The position numbers and the translations under genes are program-made. Positions 28,401 through 36,423 of a stretch of DNA of 64,000 bases are shown in pieces. Within the stretch, counting starts at the first letter, position 1; each line of letters begins with the position of its first letter. Location of the stretch: positions 3,286,001 through 3,350,000 of the forward strand of contig NZ_CP101987.1 in assembly GCF_024508315.1 (NCBI RefSeq), given 5' to 3'. Origin of the DNA: Cellulomonas xiejunii (GTDB lineage: Bacteria; Actinomycetota; Actinomycetes; Actinomycetales; Cellulomonadaceae). The notes under the pieces are model-generated. The model made no database searches, was not told where the DNA came from, and was given only the letters and a program-made list of their open reading frames with translations.

Positions 28401-28420
28401 ACCGTACTCGATTCATCAGA
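28401..28420 (-). promoter_or_regulatory. Promoter and operator of the fuconate dehydratase gene
   Basis: On the minus strand the -10 box TACGGT (28406-28401) directly abuts the repeat ACTCGATTCATCAGA, written on the plus strand at 28406-28420. The repeat contains the small inverted core GAT-TC-ATC. Its position between -35 and -10 fits repression. Confidence 0.6.
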
Positions 28421-28473
28421 CCTTTGGAGCGCCTAGCGTGCGCCGTTCCGCATCACACGCCCGGCGGGACGGC

Positions 28474-28496
28474 TATGTTGGACTCGATACATCAGA
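28474..28496 (+). promoter_or_regulatory. Promoter and operator of the divergent dehydrogenase gene
   Basis: TATGTT at 28474-28479 is a TANNNT -10 box. Just downstream, over the expected start site, is ACTCGATACATCAGA at 28482-28496, matching the 28406 repeat at 14 of 15 bases in the same orientation. The two copies start 76 bp apart, about seven helical turns. Confidence 0.6.
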
Positions 28497-28513
28497 TGAT
28501 TAGGGAGGGTTTC

Positions 28514-29527
28514 ATGCGCGACACGTACCACGTCGGCGTCACCGCCGACGGCTTCCTGCCCGACGGCTCGTCCCGGTTCGGCGACCTCGGCCTCGACCGG
28601 CTCACCGCGGCCGGCCTCACCTGGGAGTACCTGCCGTCCGTCGAGCACCAGCTCACGCCCGACGTGCTGGCCCCGTACGACGCGGTCCTGTCCCTGGGCC
28701 ACCTCGGACTGACGCGGGACGCCGCGGCCGCGGCTCCCCGCCTGCGCCACCTCGCGCGCTACGGCGCGGGCTACGACGGCATCGACGTCCCGGGCGTGGC
28801 GGCCGAGGGCGTCGTCGTGACCAACACCCCGACCGCCGTCCGTCGGCCGCTCGCCCTCGCCGCGCTGACCCTCCTGCTGGCGCTCGCCCACCGGCTGCCC
28901 GAGAACCACCAGGCGGCGGCCGAGGGACGCTGGGGCGACCGCGGCCTGTACCGGGGGCCGGGCGTCGCGGGCCGCACCGTCGGCATCGTCGGCCTCGGCG
29001 GCGTGGGGTGCGAGCTGGCCGAGCTCGTCCGCCCCCTCGGGGTCCGCGTGCTGGCCGCCGACCCGGGCGCCGACACGGCGCGCGCCGAGAGCGTCGGCGC
29101 GCAGCTCGTGCCGCTCGACCGGCTCGCCGCCGAGTCGGACTACGTCGTCCTCACGGCCGCCCTCACGCCGTCGTCGTACCACCTGGTCGACGCGGGCCTC
29201 CTGGCGGCGATGCGACCGACGTCCTACCTCGTCAACGTGGGCCGCGGCGGGCTCGTCGACCACGACGCGCTGCGGTCCGCGCTGCTCGCGGGCCGGATCG
29301 CGGGGGCCGGGCTGGACGTGCTCGAGCCCGAGCCGCCCGCGCCGGACGACCCGCTGCCGACGCACCCGGACGTCATCGTGACGCCGCACGCGCTGTGCTG
29401 GACGCAGGACTTCACCGACGCGGTCGCGACGAGTGCGGTGGAGGCGATCATCGACGTCGCCCAGGGCCGCCGGCCGGTGCACGCGCTGGACCCGTCCGCG
29501 CTGCACCACGAGCGGCACGCCGGCTGA
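28514..29527 (+). CDS. D-isomer 2-hydroxyacid dehydrogenase
   Basis: A 337-residue NAD(P)-dependent dehydrogenase with Rossmann motif GIVGLGGVGCELAELV and catalytic Arg (VGRGGLV), Glu (DVLEPEPPAP) and His (VTPHALC). It differs clearly from the copy at 23415, for instance in its catalytic-loop wording and NTPTAVRRPLA region. ATG 28514 follows AGGGAGGG; earlier in-frame ATGs lie over the operator and are not likely starts. It is divergent from the fuconate dehydratase and heads a rightward run with eda, kdgK and an SDR, although a strong hairpin follows it. Substrate unknown. Confidence 0.83.
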   Translation: MRDTYHVGVTADGFLPDGSSRFGDLGLDRLTAAGLTWEYLPSVEHQLTPDVLAPYDAVLSLGHLGLTRDAAAAAPRLRHLARYGAGYDGIDVPGVAAEGVVVTNTPTAVRRPLALAALTLLLALAHRLPENHQAAAEGRWGDRGLYRGPGVAGRTVGIVGLGGVGCELAELVRPLGVRVLAADPGADTARAESVGAQLVPLDRLAAESDYVVLTAALTPSSYHLVDAGLLAAMRPTSYLVNVGRGGLVDHDALRSALLAGRIAGAGLDVLEPEPPAPDDPLPTHPDVIVTPHALCWTQDFTDAVATSAVEAIIDVAQGRRPVHALDPSALHHERHAG

Positions 29528-29532
29528 CGCCG

Positions 29533-29575
29533 GAGCGTCCCGTTGTGAGAGTGTGTTCCTCACAACGGGACGCTC
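29533..29575. terminator. Perfect 17-bp hairpin between the dehydrogenase and eda
   Basis: Arms 29533-29549 and 29559-29575 pair perfectly around a 9-nt loop (AGTGTGTTC). It separates the dehydrogenase from the eda operon. It shares the string GAGAGTGTG with the palindrome at 47054. Confidence 0.8.
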
Positions 29576-29612
29576 GTTCCGCCTAGCGCAACGCACACGA
29601 GGAGAACCCCCG

Positions 29613-30236
29613 ATGGACACCCTGGACCAGCTCGCCGCCGCCCGGCTCGTCCCGGTCGTGGTGCTCGACGACGCCGCCGACGCCGCACCGCTCGCCGCCG
29701 CGCTCGCCGCGGGCGGGCTGCCGGTTGCCGAGGTCACGTTCCGCACCGCCGCGGCCGCCGACTCGATCCGCGCGATGAGCGAGCGCGGCGACATGCTCGT
29801 CGGCGCCGGCACCGTGCTGACCCCGGCCCAGGTCGACCAGGCCGTCGCCGCGGGCGCCTCGTACGTCGTCTCCCCCGGCCTCAGCCGCGCCGTCGTCGAG
29901 CGCTGCCAGGAGCACGGCATCCTCGCGCTGCCCGGTGCCGTCACCGCCACGGAGATCCAGGCCGCGCTCGAGCTGGGGCTGACGACCGTGAAGTTCTTCC
30001 CCGCCGGCACGTCTGGCGGCGCCAAGGCCATCGCGGCCCTCGCGGCGCCGTTCGGCGGCGTGCGCTTCGTCCCGACCGGCGGCGTGAGCGCCGCCAACCT
30101 CCACGAGTACCTCGCCGTGCCGTCGGTCGTCGCCGTCGGGGGCTCGTGGATGGTGAGCAAGGACCTGGTCCGCGCGGGCGACTTCGCGGGCATCACGCGC
30201 CTCACCGCCGAGGCCGTCGCCCTGACCCGGCGCTGA
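29613..30236 (+). CDS. eda: 2-keto-3-deoxy-6-phosphogluconate aldolase
   Basis: A 207-residue class I aldolase that cleaves KDPG to pyruvate and glyceraldehyde-3-phosphate. The Schiff-base Lys lies in TTVKFFPAGTSGG, and the catalytic Glu in VAEVTFRT. GAGTVLTPAQVDQAVAAGA and FVPTGGVSAANLHEYL match the family. ATG 29613 is preceded by GAGGAG. With kdgK it completes the conversion of KDG to central metabolites. Confidence 0.96.
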   Translation: MDTLDQLAAARLVPVVVLDDAADAAPLAAALAAGGLPVAEVTFRTAAAADSIRAMSERGDMLVGAGTVLTPAQVDQAVAAGASYVVSPGLSRAVVERCQEHGILALPGAVTATEIQAALELGLTTVKFFPAGTSGGAKAIAALAAPFGGVRFVPTGGVSAANLHEYLAVPSVVAVGGSWMVSKDLVRAGDFAGITRLTAEAVALTRR

Positions 30237-30271
30237 CCCCACCCGCACCGACCACGAGACCGAGGACCACC

Positions 30272-31375
30272 ATGACCGCCCTGTCCATCCGCCCCGCGGC
30301 CGACTGCCGCTACGACGTCGTCTCCCTCGGCGAGGTGATGCTGCGTCTCGACCCGGGCGAGGGCCGCATCCGCACCGCCCGGCAGTTCCGCGCCTGGGAG
30401 GGCGGCGGCGAGTACAACGTCGCACGCGGCCTGCGCCGCGCGTTCGGCCTGCGCGCGGCCGTCGTCACCGCGCTGGCGGACAACGAGGTCGGCCGCCTCG
30501 TCGAGGACTTCATCCTCACCGGCGGCGTCGACACGTCGTTCATCCGGTGGGCGCCGTACGACGGCATCGGGCGTGGCGTGCGCAACGGCCTCAACTTCAC
30601 CGAGCGCGGCTTCGGCGTCCGCGGCGCCGTCGGCGTCTCCGACCGTGGGCTGACGGCGGCCTCGCAGATGAAGCCCGGCGACGTCGACTGGGACCACCTG
30701 TTCGGGGACCTCGGGGTGCGCTGGCTGCACACCGGCGGCATCTACGCCGCGCTGAGCGAGACCACCGCCGAGGTCGTCGTGGAGGCCGTGACCGCCGCCC
30801 AGCGCCACGGCACCGTCGTCTCCTACGACCTCAACTACCGGCCGTCGCTGTGGAAGTCCATCGGCGGGCAGGCGAAGGCGCAGGAGGTCAACCGGCGCAT
30901 CGCGGAGCACGTGGACGTCATGATCGGCAACGAGGAGGACTTCACGGCCTCCCTCGGGTTCGAGGTCGAGGGCGTCGACGAGAACATCTCCGCCATCGAG
31001 GTCGACGCGTTCGCCGCCATGATCGAGACGGCCGCAGCCGCCTACCCGAACTTCAAGGTCATCGGCACGACGCTGCGCACCGTGCACTCCGCGAGCTGCA
31101 ACGACTGGGGCGCGCTCGCGTGGTCGCGCGAGACGGGCGTCGTGCAGGCCACGTACCGCGAGCGCCTGGAGATCCTCGACCGCGTCGGCGGCGGCGACTC
31201 GTTCGCGTCCGGCCTGGTCTACGGGCTGCTCGACGAGCAGCCGCTCGCCACGGCCGTCGAGTACGGCGCCGCGCACGGTGCGCTGGCCATGACGACCCCG
31301 GGCGACACCACCATGGTGACCAAGGCCGAGGTGCTCAAGCTCGCGGGCGGCGGCAGCGCGCGGGTCGACCGGTGA
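30272..31375 (+). CDS. kdgK: 2-keto-3-deoxygluconate kinase (PfkB family)
   Basis: A 367-residue ribokinase-like sugar kinase. The first signature EGGGEYNVARGLRRAFG binds the sugar and the second, ILDRVGGGDSFASGLVYGLL, carries the catalytic Asp and anion hole. It is slightly longer than many PfkB kinases, with an insertion around residues 215-250. Its position next to eda and downstream of kduI/kduD supports KDG as substrate, producing KDPG. ATG 30272 follows a weak CGAGGA ribosome site, 35 bp after eda. Confidence 0.87.
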   Translation: MTALSIRPAADCRYDVVSLGEVMLRLDPGEGRIRTARQFRAWEGGGEYNVARGLRRAFGLRAAVVTALADNEVGRLVEDFILTGGVDTSFIRWAPYDGIGRGVRNGLNFTERGFGVRGAVGVSDRGLTAASQMKPGDVDWDHLFGDLGVRWLHTGGIYAALSETTAEVVVEAVTAAQRHGTVVSYDLNYRPSLWKSIGGQAKAQEVNRRIAEHVDVMIGNEEDFTASLGFEVEGVDENISAIEVDAFAAMIETAAAAYPNFKVIGTTLRTVHSASCNDWGALAWSRETGVVQATYRERLEILDRVGGGDSFASGLVYGLLDEQPLATAVEYGAAHGALAMTTPGDTTMVTKAEVLKLAGGGSARVDR

Positions 31376-32124
31376 CCGGTCCCCTGCAGGGTCGCACCGC
31401 GCTCGTCACGGGCGGCGGCACCGGCATCGGCCGGCAGGTCGCGCTCGCGCTCGGGCACGCCGGCGCCGACGTCGCGGTGACCTACCGCACGCACGACGCC
31501 ACCGACCTCGTCGCCGAGCTGCGCGCGCTGGGCCGCACGGCCGTCGCGTACGAGCTCGACGCGACCGACCCCGCCGCGGTGCGCGAGGTCGTCGCCGACG
31601 CCGCCGCGGCGCTCGGCGGCCACCTCGACGTGCTCGTCAACAACGCGGGCGGCATCGTCGGGCGCGTGCCGTTCGCCGAGGTCACCCCCGAGCACTGGCG
31701 CGCGGTGATGGACGTCAACCTCACCAGCACCTACCTGGTCACGCAGGCCGTGCTCGACGTCATGCCGGACGGCGGGCGCGTCGTGCAGGTGTCCTCGGCC
31801 GCCGGCCAGGACGGCGGCGGTGCGGGCGCGAGCGCCTACGCGGCGGCCAAGGCCGGCGTCGACGGGCTCACGCGCGCGCTCGCCAAGGAGCTCGGCCCCC
31901 GCGGGATCACGGTCAACTCCGTCGCGCCCGGGTTCATCGGCGACACCCCGTTCCACGAGCGGTTCACGCCCGATGCCGGGCAGCGTGCGGCCGTCGCCGG
32001 CACGCTCGTCGGGCGCGCCGGGACCCCGCAGGACGTCGCGGCGGCCGTGGTGTACCTCGCAGGCGAACCGGGCTTCATGACGGGTGCCGTGCTCGACCTC
32101 AACGGCGGCGGGCACCTGCGCTGA
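31372..32124 (+). CDS. Short-chain dehydrogenase/reductase
   Basis: A 250-residue FabG-like SDR with TGGGTGIG, NNAGG, catalytic Ser in VSSAAGQ and YAAAK. GTG 31372 overlaps the kdgK stop (GTGA), so the two are translationally coupled. It is not close to the KduD pair: it lacks LSFQGG and the WLAR ending. It probably serves the same catabolic unit, perhaps reducing or oxidising a 3-deoxy-keto acid. A terminator follows directly, marking the end of the island. Confidence 0.85.
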   Translation: MTGPLQGRTALVTGGGTGIGRQVALALGHAGADVAVTYRTHDATDLVAELRALGRTAVAYELDATDPAAVREVVADAAAALGGHLDVLVNNAGGIVGRVPFAEVTPEHWRAVMDVNLTSTYLVTQAVLDVMPDGGRVVQVSSAAGQDGGGAGASAYAAAKAGVDGLTRALAKELGPRGITVNSVAPGFIGDTPFHERFTPDAGQRAAVAGTLVGRAGTPQDVAAAVVYLAGEPGFMTGAVLDLNGGGHLR

Positions 32125-32128
32125 GGGC

Positions 32129-32162
32129 CGCCCCCGGGGACGACCGACTGTCCCCGGGGGCG
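32129..32162 (+). terminator. Terminator at the end of the uronate island
   Basis: CGCCCCCGGGGAC (32129-32141) pairs perfectly with GTCCCCGGGGGCG (32150-32162) around an 8-nt loop, four bases after the SDR stop. Confidence 0.85.
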
Positions 32163-32173
32163 CTCGTGCGCCG

Positions 32174-32186
32174 TACCCTGGTCCTC
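32174..32186 (+). promoter_or_regulatory. Leaderless-type -10 box of the DedA gene
   Basis: TACCCT (32174-32179) is followed by 7 nt and ATG 32187. This favours 32187 over the in-frame GTG at 32166. Confidence 0.5.
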
Positions 32187-33038
32187 ATGCTGACGACGAC
32201 GGTGCTCTCGGCCGCCCTGACGGACGGGTCGCTCCCGCTCCTGGCGGGCGGACCCCTTCCCGCTCTCGGGCCGGACTTCATGGACCCGGAGCACCTCATC
32301 CGCTCGTTCGGCACGGCGGCCCTCATCGGCATCGTCGCCGTCGTGTTCATCGAGACGGGGCTGCTCTTCCCGTTCCTGCCCGGCGACTCGCTGCTGTTCA
32401 CCGCGGGGGCGCTGGTGGCGCAGGACTCCCTGCAGCTCAACATCTGGATGCTGTGCGGCATGCTCTTCCTGGCGGCGTTCGCCGGCGACCAGGTGGCCTA
32501 CGCGATCGGGCGCAAGCTCGGGCCCAAGGTCTTCAGCCGCCCCGACTCGCGGTTCTTCAAGCAGAAGTACATCGACCAGACGTACAAGTACTTCGACAAG
32601 TACGGCGGCCGGACGATCATCGTGGCGCGCTTCGTGCCCTTCGTGCGCACCTACGCCCCGGTCGCGGCCGGGGTCGGCAAGATGCGCTACCGGCACTTCG
32701 TGTCCTACAACGTCGTGGGCGCGCTGCTGTGGGGCGTCGGCGTGACGCTCCTGGGGTACTGGCTGGGCAACTTCTCGTTCATCAAGAACAACATCGAGGC
32801 GCTGCTGATCCTCATCGTCGGGGTCTCGGTCCTGCCGGTGGCGTTCGAGCTGTGGCGCGCGCGCCGCAAGGAGCAGGCCGGCGAGACCGTCGAGGGCCGC
32901 GACACCGAGTACGACGAGCCGGTCGAGCGCGCGTCGGTCGAGCGCGAGGTCTTCGGGAACGCGGCGACGCCGCCGGTGCCCGGGCAGGCCGGCACGCCGG
33001 CCGTCGACGACGAGGTCGGGGAGCACACGCAGCGATGA
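32187..33038 (+). CDS. DedA family (VTT domain) membrane protein
   Basis: A 283-residue polytopic protein. The VTT/DedA signature appears as ETGLLFPFLPGDSLLFTAG near residue 65, then GDQVAYAIGRKLGPKVF and ARFVPFVRTYAPVAAGVGKM. DedA proteins affect membrane homeostasis; recent work links many to lipid-carrier recycling and flipping. The C-terminal 60 residues are a charged, Pro/Glu-rich cytoplasmic tail. Its stop overlaps the start of the HAD gene, so the two are co-expressed. Confidence 0.92.
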   Translation: MLTTTVLSAALTDGSLPLLAGGPLPALGPDFMDPEHLIRSFGTAALIGIVAVVFIETGLLFPFLPGDSLLFTAGALVAQDSLQLNIWMLCGMLFLAAFAGDQVAYAIGRKLGPKVFSRPDSRFFKQKYIDQTYKYFDKYGGRTIIVARFVPFVRTYAPVAAGVGKMRYRHFVSYNVVGALLWGVGVTLLGYWLGNFSFIKNNIEALLILIVGVSVLPVAFELWRARRKEQAGETVEGRDTEYDEPVERASVEREVFGNAATPPVPGQAGTPAVDDEVGEHTQR

Positions 33039-33808
33039 CCCGCGAGATCCGGTCGTGGCTCTCCGACATGGACGGCGTCCTGGTCCACGAGGGCACGGCC
33101 CTGCCGGGTGCGGCGGACTTCGTCGACGCGCTCAAGGCGGCAGGTCGCCCGTTCCTCATCCTCACGAACAACTCGATCTTCACGCCGCGCGACCTGCGCG
33201 CGCGCCTCGCCGCGACGGGCATCGACGTGCCCGAGGAGGCGATCTGGACCTCGGCGCTGGCGACCGCGCAGTTCCTCACCGACCAGATGCCCGGCGGGTC
33301 CGCCCACGTCATCGGCGAGGCTGGCCTGACGACCGCCCTGTACGAGGCCGGGTACACGCTCACGGCCGCGCGCCCGGACTTCGTCGTGCTCGGTGAGACC
33401 CGGACGTACTCGTTCGAGGCGATCACCCAGGCGATCCGGCTGATCCAGGCCGGTGCACGCTTCATCGCGACCAACCCGGACGTCACCGGCCCCAGCGCCG
33501 AGGGTGACCTGCCCGCGACGGGCGCCGTGGCCGCGATGATCTCCGCCGCGACGGGTCGCAAGCCGTACTTCGTCGGCAAGCCCAACCCGATGATGATCCG
33601 CTCGGCGCTCAACCGGATCGACGCCCACTCCGAGACGACTGTCATGGTCGGCGACCGCATGGACACCGACGTGGTCGCCGGCATCGAGGCGGGCCTGCGC
33701 ACCTACCTCGTGCTCACCGGCTCGACCCGCGCGGCCGACGTCGAGCGCTTCCCGTTCCGGCCCACGGCCGTCCTCGGATCGGTGCAGGACCTCATCGAGA
33801 TGGTCTGA
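33035..33808 (+). CDS. HAD superfamily IIA phosphatase (NagD-like)
   Basis: A 257-residue HAD-IIA hydrolase. Motif I is WLSDMDGVLVHEG, with two catalytic Asp; motif II is LTNNS; motif III the Lys in VGKPNP; motif IV MVGDRMDTDV. NagD-type enzymes dephosphorylate sugar phosphates or nucleotides. It overlaps the dedA stop (ATGA). Substrate cannot be predicted. Confidence 0.92.
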   Translation: MTREIRSWLSDMDGVLVHEGTALPGAADFVDALKAAGRPFLILTNNSIFTPRDLRARLAATGIDVPEEAIWTSALATAQFLTDQMPGGSAHVIGEAGLTTALYEAGYTLTAARPDFVVLGETRTYSFEAITQAIRLIQAGARFIATNPDVTGPSAEGDLPATGAVAAMISAATGRKPYFVGKPNPMMIRSALNRIDAHSETTVMVGDRMDTDVVAGIEAGLRTYLVLTGSTRAADVERFPFRPTAVLGSVQDLIEMV

Positions 33809-33823
33809 CCAGGGCGTATTTGC

Positions 33824-33846
33824 CCCCGTCCAGCGGCCCGACGGGG
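33824..33846 (+). terminator. Weak stem-loop after the HAD gene
   Basis: CCCCGTC (33824-33830) pairs with GACGGGG (33840-33846) in the 84-bp gap before the ATPase gene. Confidence 0.35.
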
Positions 33847-33880
33847 CCGTTCGTCCCGGCCTGGCCGCCCTGGGAGCGAC

Positions 33881-33892
33881 CACCCTGAAGGC
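33881..33892 (+). promoter_or_regulatory. Leaderless-type -10 box of the AAA ATPase gene
   Basis: CACCCT (33881-33886), GAAGGC, then ATG 33893: a six-base gap. The first base departs from TANNNT. Confidence 0.35.
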
Positions 33893-34918
33893 ATGCGCAA
33901 CAGCGAGCTCGCCCAGGTGCTGCGGGCGGCCAACCCCTGGTGGTCGCGCCGTCGTCGCGCCACGTGGGTGCTCGACGACGCCGACCTCGCGTCGCGCGCC
34001 CGTCACGAGTGGGCTCCGGCGACCGCCGCGGCCCGTTCGAGGCTCGCCGCCGTCGCCGACAGGCCGCGCCCTGGCACCGTGACGCTCCTCGTGGGCATGC
34101 GCGGCGTCGGCAAGACGACCGCCGTCAAGGACGTCGTCGCGCACCTCGTGGCCGACCCCGCGACGGACCCCCGTCGCATCGTGCTGTTCCCGGTCCAGCT
34201 CGTGGACGACGCGGGCGCGATCTCGACCCTCCGCCCGACGGACCTGGCGACCGCGCTGCGCACCCCCACCCGTACCGGTGCACCGGCCTGCGACGGGCAC
34301 CGCGTGCTGGTCGTCGACGAGGTCGGCGCGGTCGCCGGCTGGCCGCGGATGCTCGCCGACGCCTGCCGTCGTGGCGACCAGGTGCTGGCCACCACGTCGG
34401 TCCTCGACCCCGCCGACCTCGCCGCGCTCACGGCGGACGTGCCGGCCGGAGCCCTGGCCGTGCGGCACCTGCAGCCCGCGAGCATGTCCGAGCTGCTGCT
34501 CGCGCAGCCCGCGGGCCGCACGCAGGACCTGCGGGCCGAGTACCTGCGGCACGGCGGGCTGCCGCGCGCGATCGCCGAGCACCGCGACCTCGGTGACGTC
34601 GGCGACGAGCTCGTCGCGAGCCTGGCCGCCGGCCTGCACGTCGACGTGTGCCGTGGCGAGGACGGGTGCCCGCTCGACGTCCTGCTGTCGGCCGTGTGCG
34701 CGACCACCGACCGGTTCGTGGAGCCCGAGCCGCTGGCGCAGCTGCTGGGCCTCTCGACGCCCCAGGTCGGGCTGCTCCTCTCGCGCCTGGAGCAGGCCCA
34801 CGTGCTGGACCCGCGTCGCGGCCTCGTGGACCCCTTGCTGCACCGGCTCCCGTCGCTCCTCGCGCCGGGACGTCACACCGCACCCTCGACGCAGCACATC
34901 GCGACGTTCTCGCACTGA
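33893..34918 (+). CDS. AAA-type ATPase, orphan
   Basis: A 341-residue ATPase of the type found in archaeal-style ATP-binding proteins. Walker A is VGMRGVGKTTAVKD near residue 68, Walker B is RVLVVDEVGAV near residue 142, and a sensor-like TTS follows. QPASMSELLL and YLRHGGLPRAI resemble the lid region of the DUF4143-linked ATPases, which are often paired with a nuclease-like C-terminal domain; that domain is missing. The C-terminal 100 residues look like a winged helix (EPEPLAQLLGLSTPQVGLLLSRLEQAHVLD). Function unknown; no partner gene is next to it. Confidence 0.75.
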   Translation: MRNSELAQVLRAANPWWSRRRRATWVLDDADLASRARHEWAPATAAARSRLAAVADRPRPGTVTLLVGMRGVGKTTAVKDVVAHLVADPATDPRRIVLFPVQLVDDAGAISTLRPTDLATALRTPTRTGAPACDGHRVLVVDEVGAVAGWPRMLADACRRGDQVLATTSVLDPADLAALTADVPAGALAVRHLQPASMSELLLAQPAGRTQDLRAEYLRHGGLPRAIAEHRDLGDVGDELVASLAAGLHVDVCRGEDGCPLDVLLSAVCATTDRFVEPEPLAQLLGLSTPQVGLLLSRLEQAHVLDPRRGLVDPLLHRLPSLLAPGRHTAPSTQHIATFSH

Positions 34919-34932
34919 GCCCGGCACGGCGA

Positions 34933-34962
34933 CGCCCGGCCCTCCCGTGGGAGGACCGGGCG
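34933..34962. terminator. Bidirectional terminator between ATPase gene and lemA
   Basis: Arms 34933-34946 and 34949-34962 pair over 14 positions with one mismatch, between convergent genes. Confidence 0.75.
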
Positions 34963-34984
34963 TGGGACCGGGCGGCGCGGCCGC

Positions 34985-35554
34985 TCAGAAGCCGACGGAC
35001 GGCGCCTGACGGACCTGCGTGTCGTCGACCTCGAAGTACTCGGCCCGCGTGAACCCGAACATGCTCGCGATCACGTTGGCCGGGAACGTCTCGACCTTGG
35101 TGTTGAGCGTGCGGACGTTGGCGTTGTAGAACCGCCGGCCCGCGGCGATGCGGTCCTCGGTGTTGGCCAGCTCGGCCTGCAGCTGCTGGAAGTTCTCGCT
35201 GGCCCGCAGCACGGGGTAGTTCTCGGCGACCGCGAGCAGGCGTCCCAGCGCGGAGTTCAGGGCGTTCTCCTGCACGGCCTGCTGGGCCGGGCTGTCGACG
35301 GGCCCCGCCGCGGCGGCCCGGGCGCGCGTGACCTCGTCGAACACGTTGCGCTCGTGGGCCGCGTACCCCTTGACGGTCTCGACGAGGTTCGGGATCAGGT
35401 CGTGCCGGCGGTGCAGCTCGACGTCGATCTGGCGCCACGACTCCTGCACGAGGTTGCGCAGCCGGACGAAGCCGTTGTACTGGGCGACACCCCACAGCAG
35501 GACGATGACGACGACGGCGATCAGGACGACGAGGGCGATGGTGCCACCGGTCAC
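34985..35554 (-). CDS. lemA: LemA family protein
   Basis: A 189-residue membrane-anchored protein. One N-terminal helix (residues 5-22) is followed by YNGFVRLRNLVQESWRQIDVELHRRHDLIPNLVETVKGYAAHE, the LemA hallmark, and a long helical bundle with LQAELANTEDRI and RRFYNANVRTLN. LemA proteins are of unclear function, often associated with membrane or stress processes. GTG 35554 has a perfect AAGGAG five bases upstream and overlaps the stop of the upstream membrane-protein gene (GTGA). Confidence 0.93.
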   Translation of the reverse strand: MTGGTIALVVLIAVVVIVLLWGVAQYNGFVRLRNLVQESWRQIDVELHRRHDLIPNLVETVKGYAAHERNVFDEVTRARAAAAGPVDSPAQQAVQENALNSALGRLLAVAENYPVLRASENFQQLQAELANTEDRIAAGRRFYNANVRTLNTKVETFPANVIASMFGFTRAEYFEVDDTQVRQAPSVGF

Positions 35555-36423
35555 GAGGACTCCTTGGGGACGGGGTGTGGCCTGATCGTAGCGAGCGGGT
35601 CGTGGCCGTGGTCCTGCCACACGTGCCGCGGCACGGCGTCCGCGACGGCGGTCAGCGTCATGAGGCGCGCAGCGATCTGGTCGACGTCGGTGCGCCCGTC
35701 CTCCCACGTCACGAGCCACGTGTTCTCGATGCGCCACGGCCGACCGACCAGGTGGGGCTGCAGCAGCCGCTCCATGAGCCGGGGGTGCAGCACGGCGTGC
35801 GCGGTGCGCTCGTCGGCCGCCACGACGCGGTACTCGCGGTTGAACGCCTCGAGCTCGAGCTGCAGGTCCTTGCCCCCCGCGAGCTTCCTCAGCCGTGCAC
35901 CGACGCCCTCCGGGGTCACGTCGAGCCGCGGCAGGTCCGCCGGGAGCCGCAGCGCCACGACGTGCGCGAAGTGCGTGCTCTGGTCCTTGCCCGAGCCGGT
36001 GGTCCACCGGTACGTGAACGACACCGCGGGCCAGCCCTGCCAGTCGCGGCGCATCACCTCCGTCGCCGCGTGGGAGTCCCCGGTGCTGAACGGTGCGCCG
36101 GTCTGGATGCGCTCGAGCGCGGCGTCGTACCGCGCGTAGTCCCACCCGTTGGCGCGTGCCCAGGTCGCGAGCTTGTCGTGGCGCCGCTTCTGCCACGCGT
36201 TCCCGATCGCGACGCCGATGACGCCGATGACGCCGAAGAACGCCACCCCGACGAGGTCCGAGACGTCCAGGCTCATCTGGGTCAGCACGAAGTGCCCGAT
36301 GGCCACCGTCCAGACGACCAGGAGGCCGTAGACGACCGCCCGGGGTACCTGGAGCCGCTTCCGCGGGATCGGTCCGCCCGGCTCGGCGCCTGGACGCGCG
36401 GGGCCGGGCGGCGGCGTCGACAT
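35551..36423 (-). CDS. Membrane protein of unknown function (DUF3137-like)
   Basis: A 290-residue protein with a Pro-rich N-terminus, two hydrophobic helices at about residues 28-48 and 58-75, and a soluble C-terminal part. The latter contains WARANGWDYARYD, VSFTYRW, LEAFNREYRVVAADERTAHAVLHPRLMERLL and WRIENTWLVTW, which resemble actinobacterial proteins next to lemA (a DUF3137-type fold). ATG 36423 overlaps the pyrE stop (TGATG); a GTG three bases earlier is an alternative. The tight overlaps with pyrE and lemA show a three-gene operon. Function not known. Confidence 0.75.
   Translation of the reverse strand: MSTPPPGPARPGAEPGGPIPRKRLQVPRAVVYGLLVVWTVAIGHFVLTQMSLDVSDLVGVAFFGVIGVIGVAIGNAWQKRRHDKLATWARANGWDYARYDAALERIQTGAPFSTGDSHAATEVMRRDWQGWPAVSFTYRWTTGSGKDQSTHFAHVVALRLPADLPRLDVTPEGVGARLRKLAGGKDLQLELEAFNREYRVVAADERTAHAVLHPRLMERLLQPHLVGRPWRIENTWLVTWEDGRTDVDQIAARLMTLTAVADAVPRHVWQDHGHDPLATIRPHPVPKESS

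Noticed and set aside
28433..31276. Minus-strand frame of about 950 codons opposite the dehydrogenase, eda and kdgK
   Set aside because: It is Arg/Asp/Gly/Val-rich and lacks motifs; the plus-strand genes are unambiguous.
33893..34918. AAA ATPase as part of an anti-phage system
   Set aside because: Neighbours are housekeeping genes (HAD phosphatase, lemA, pyrE) and no effector or second defence gene is present.
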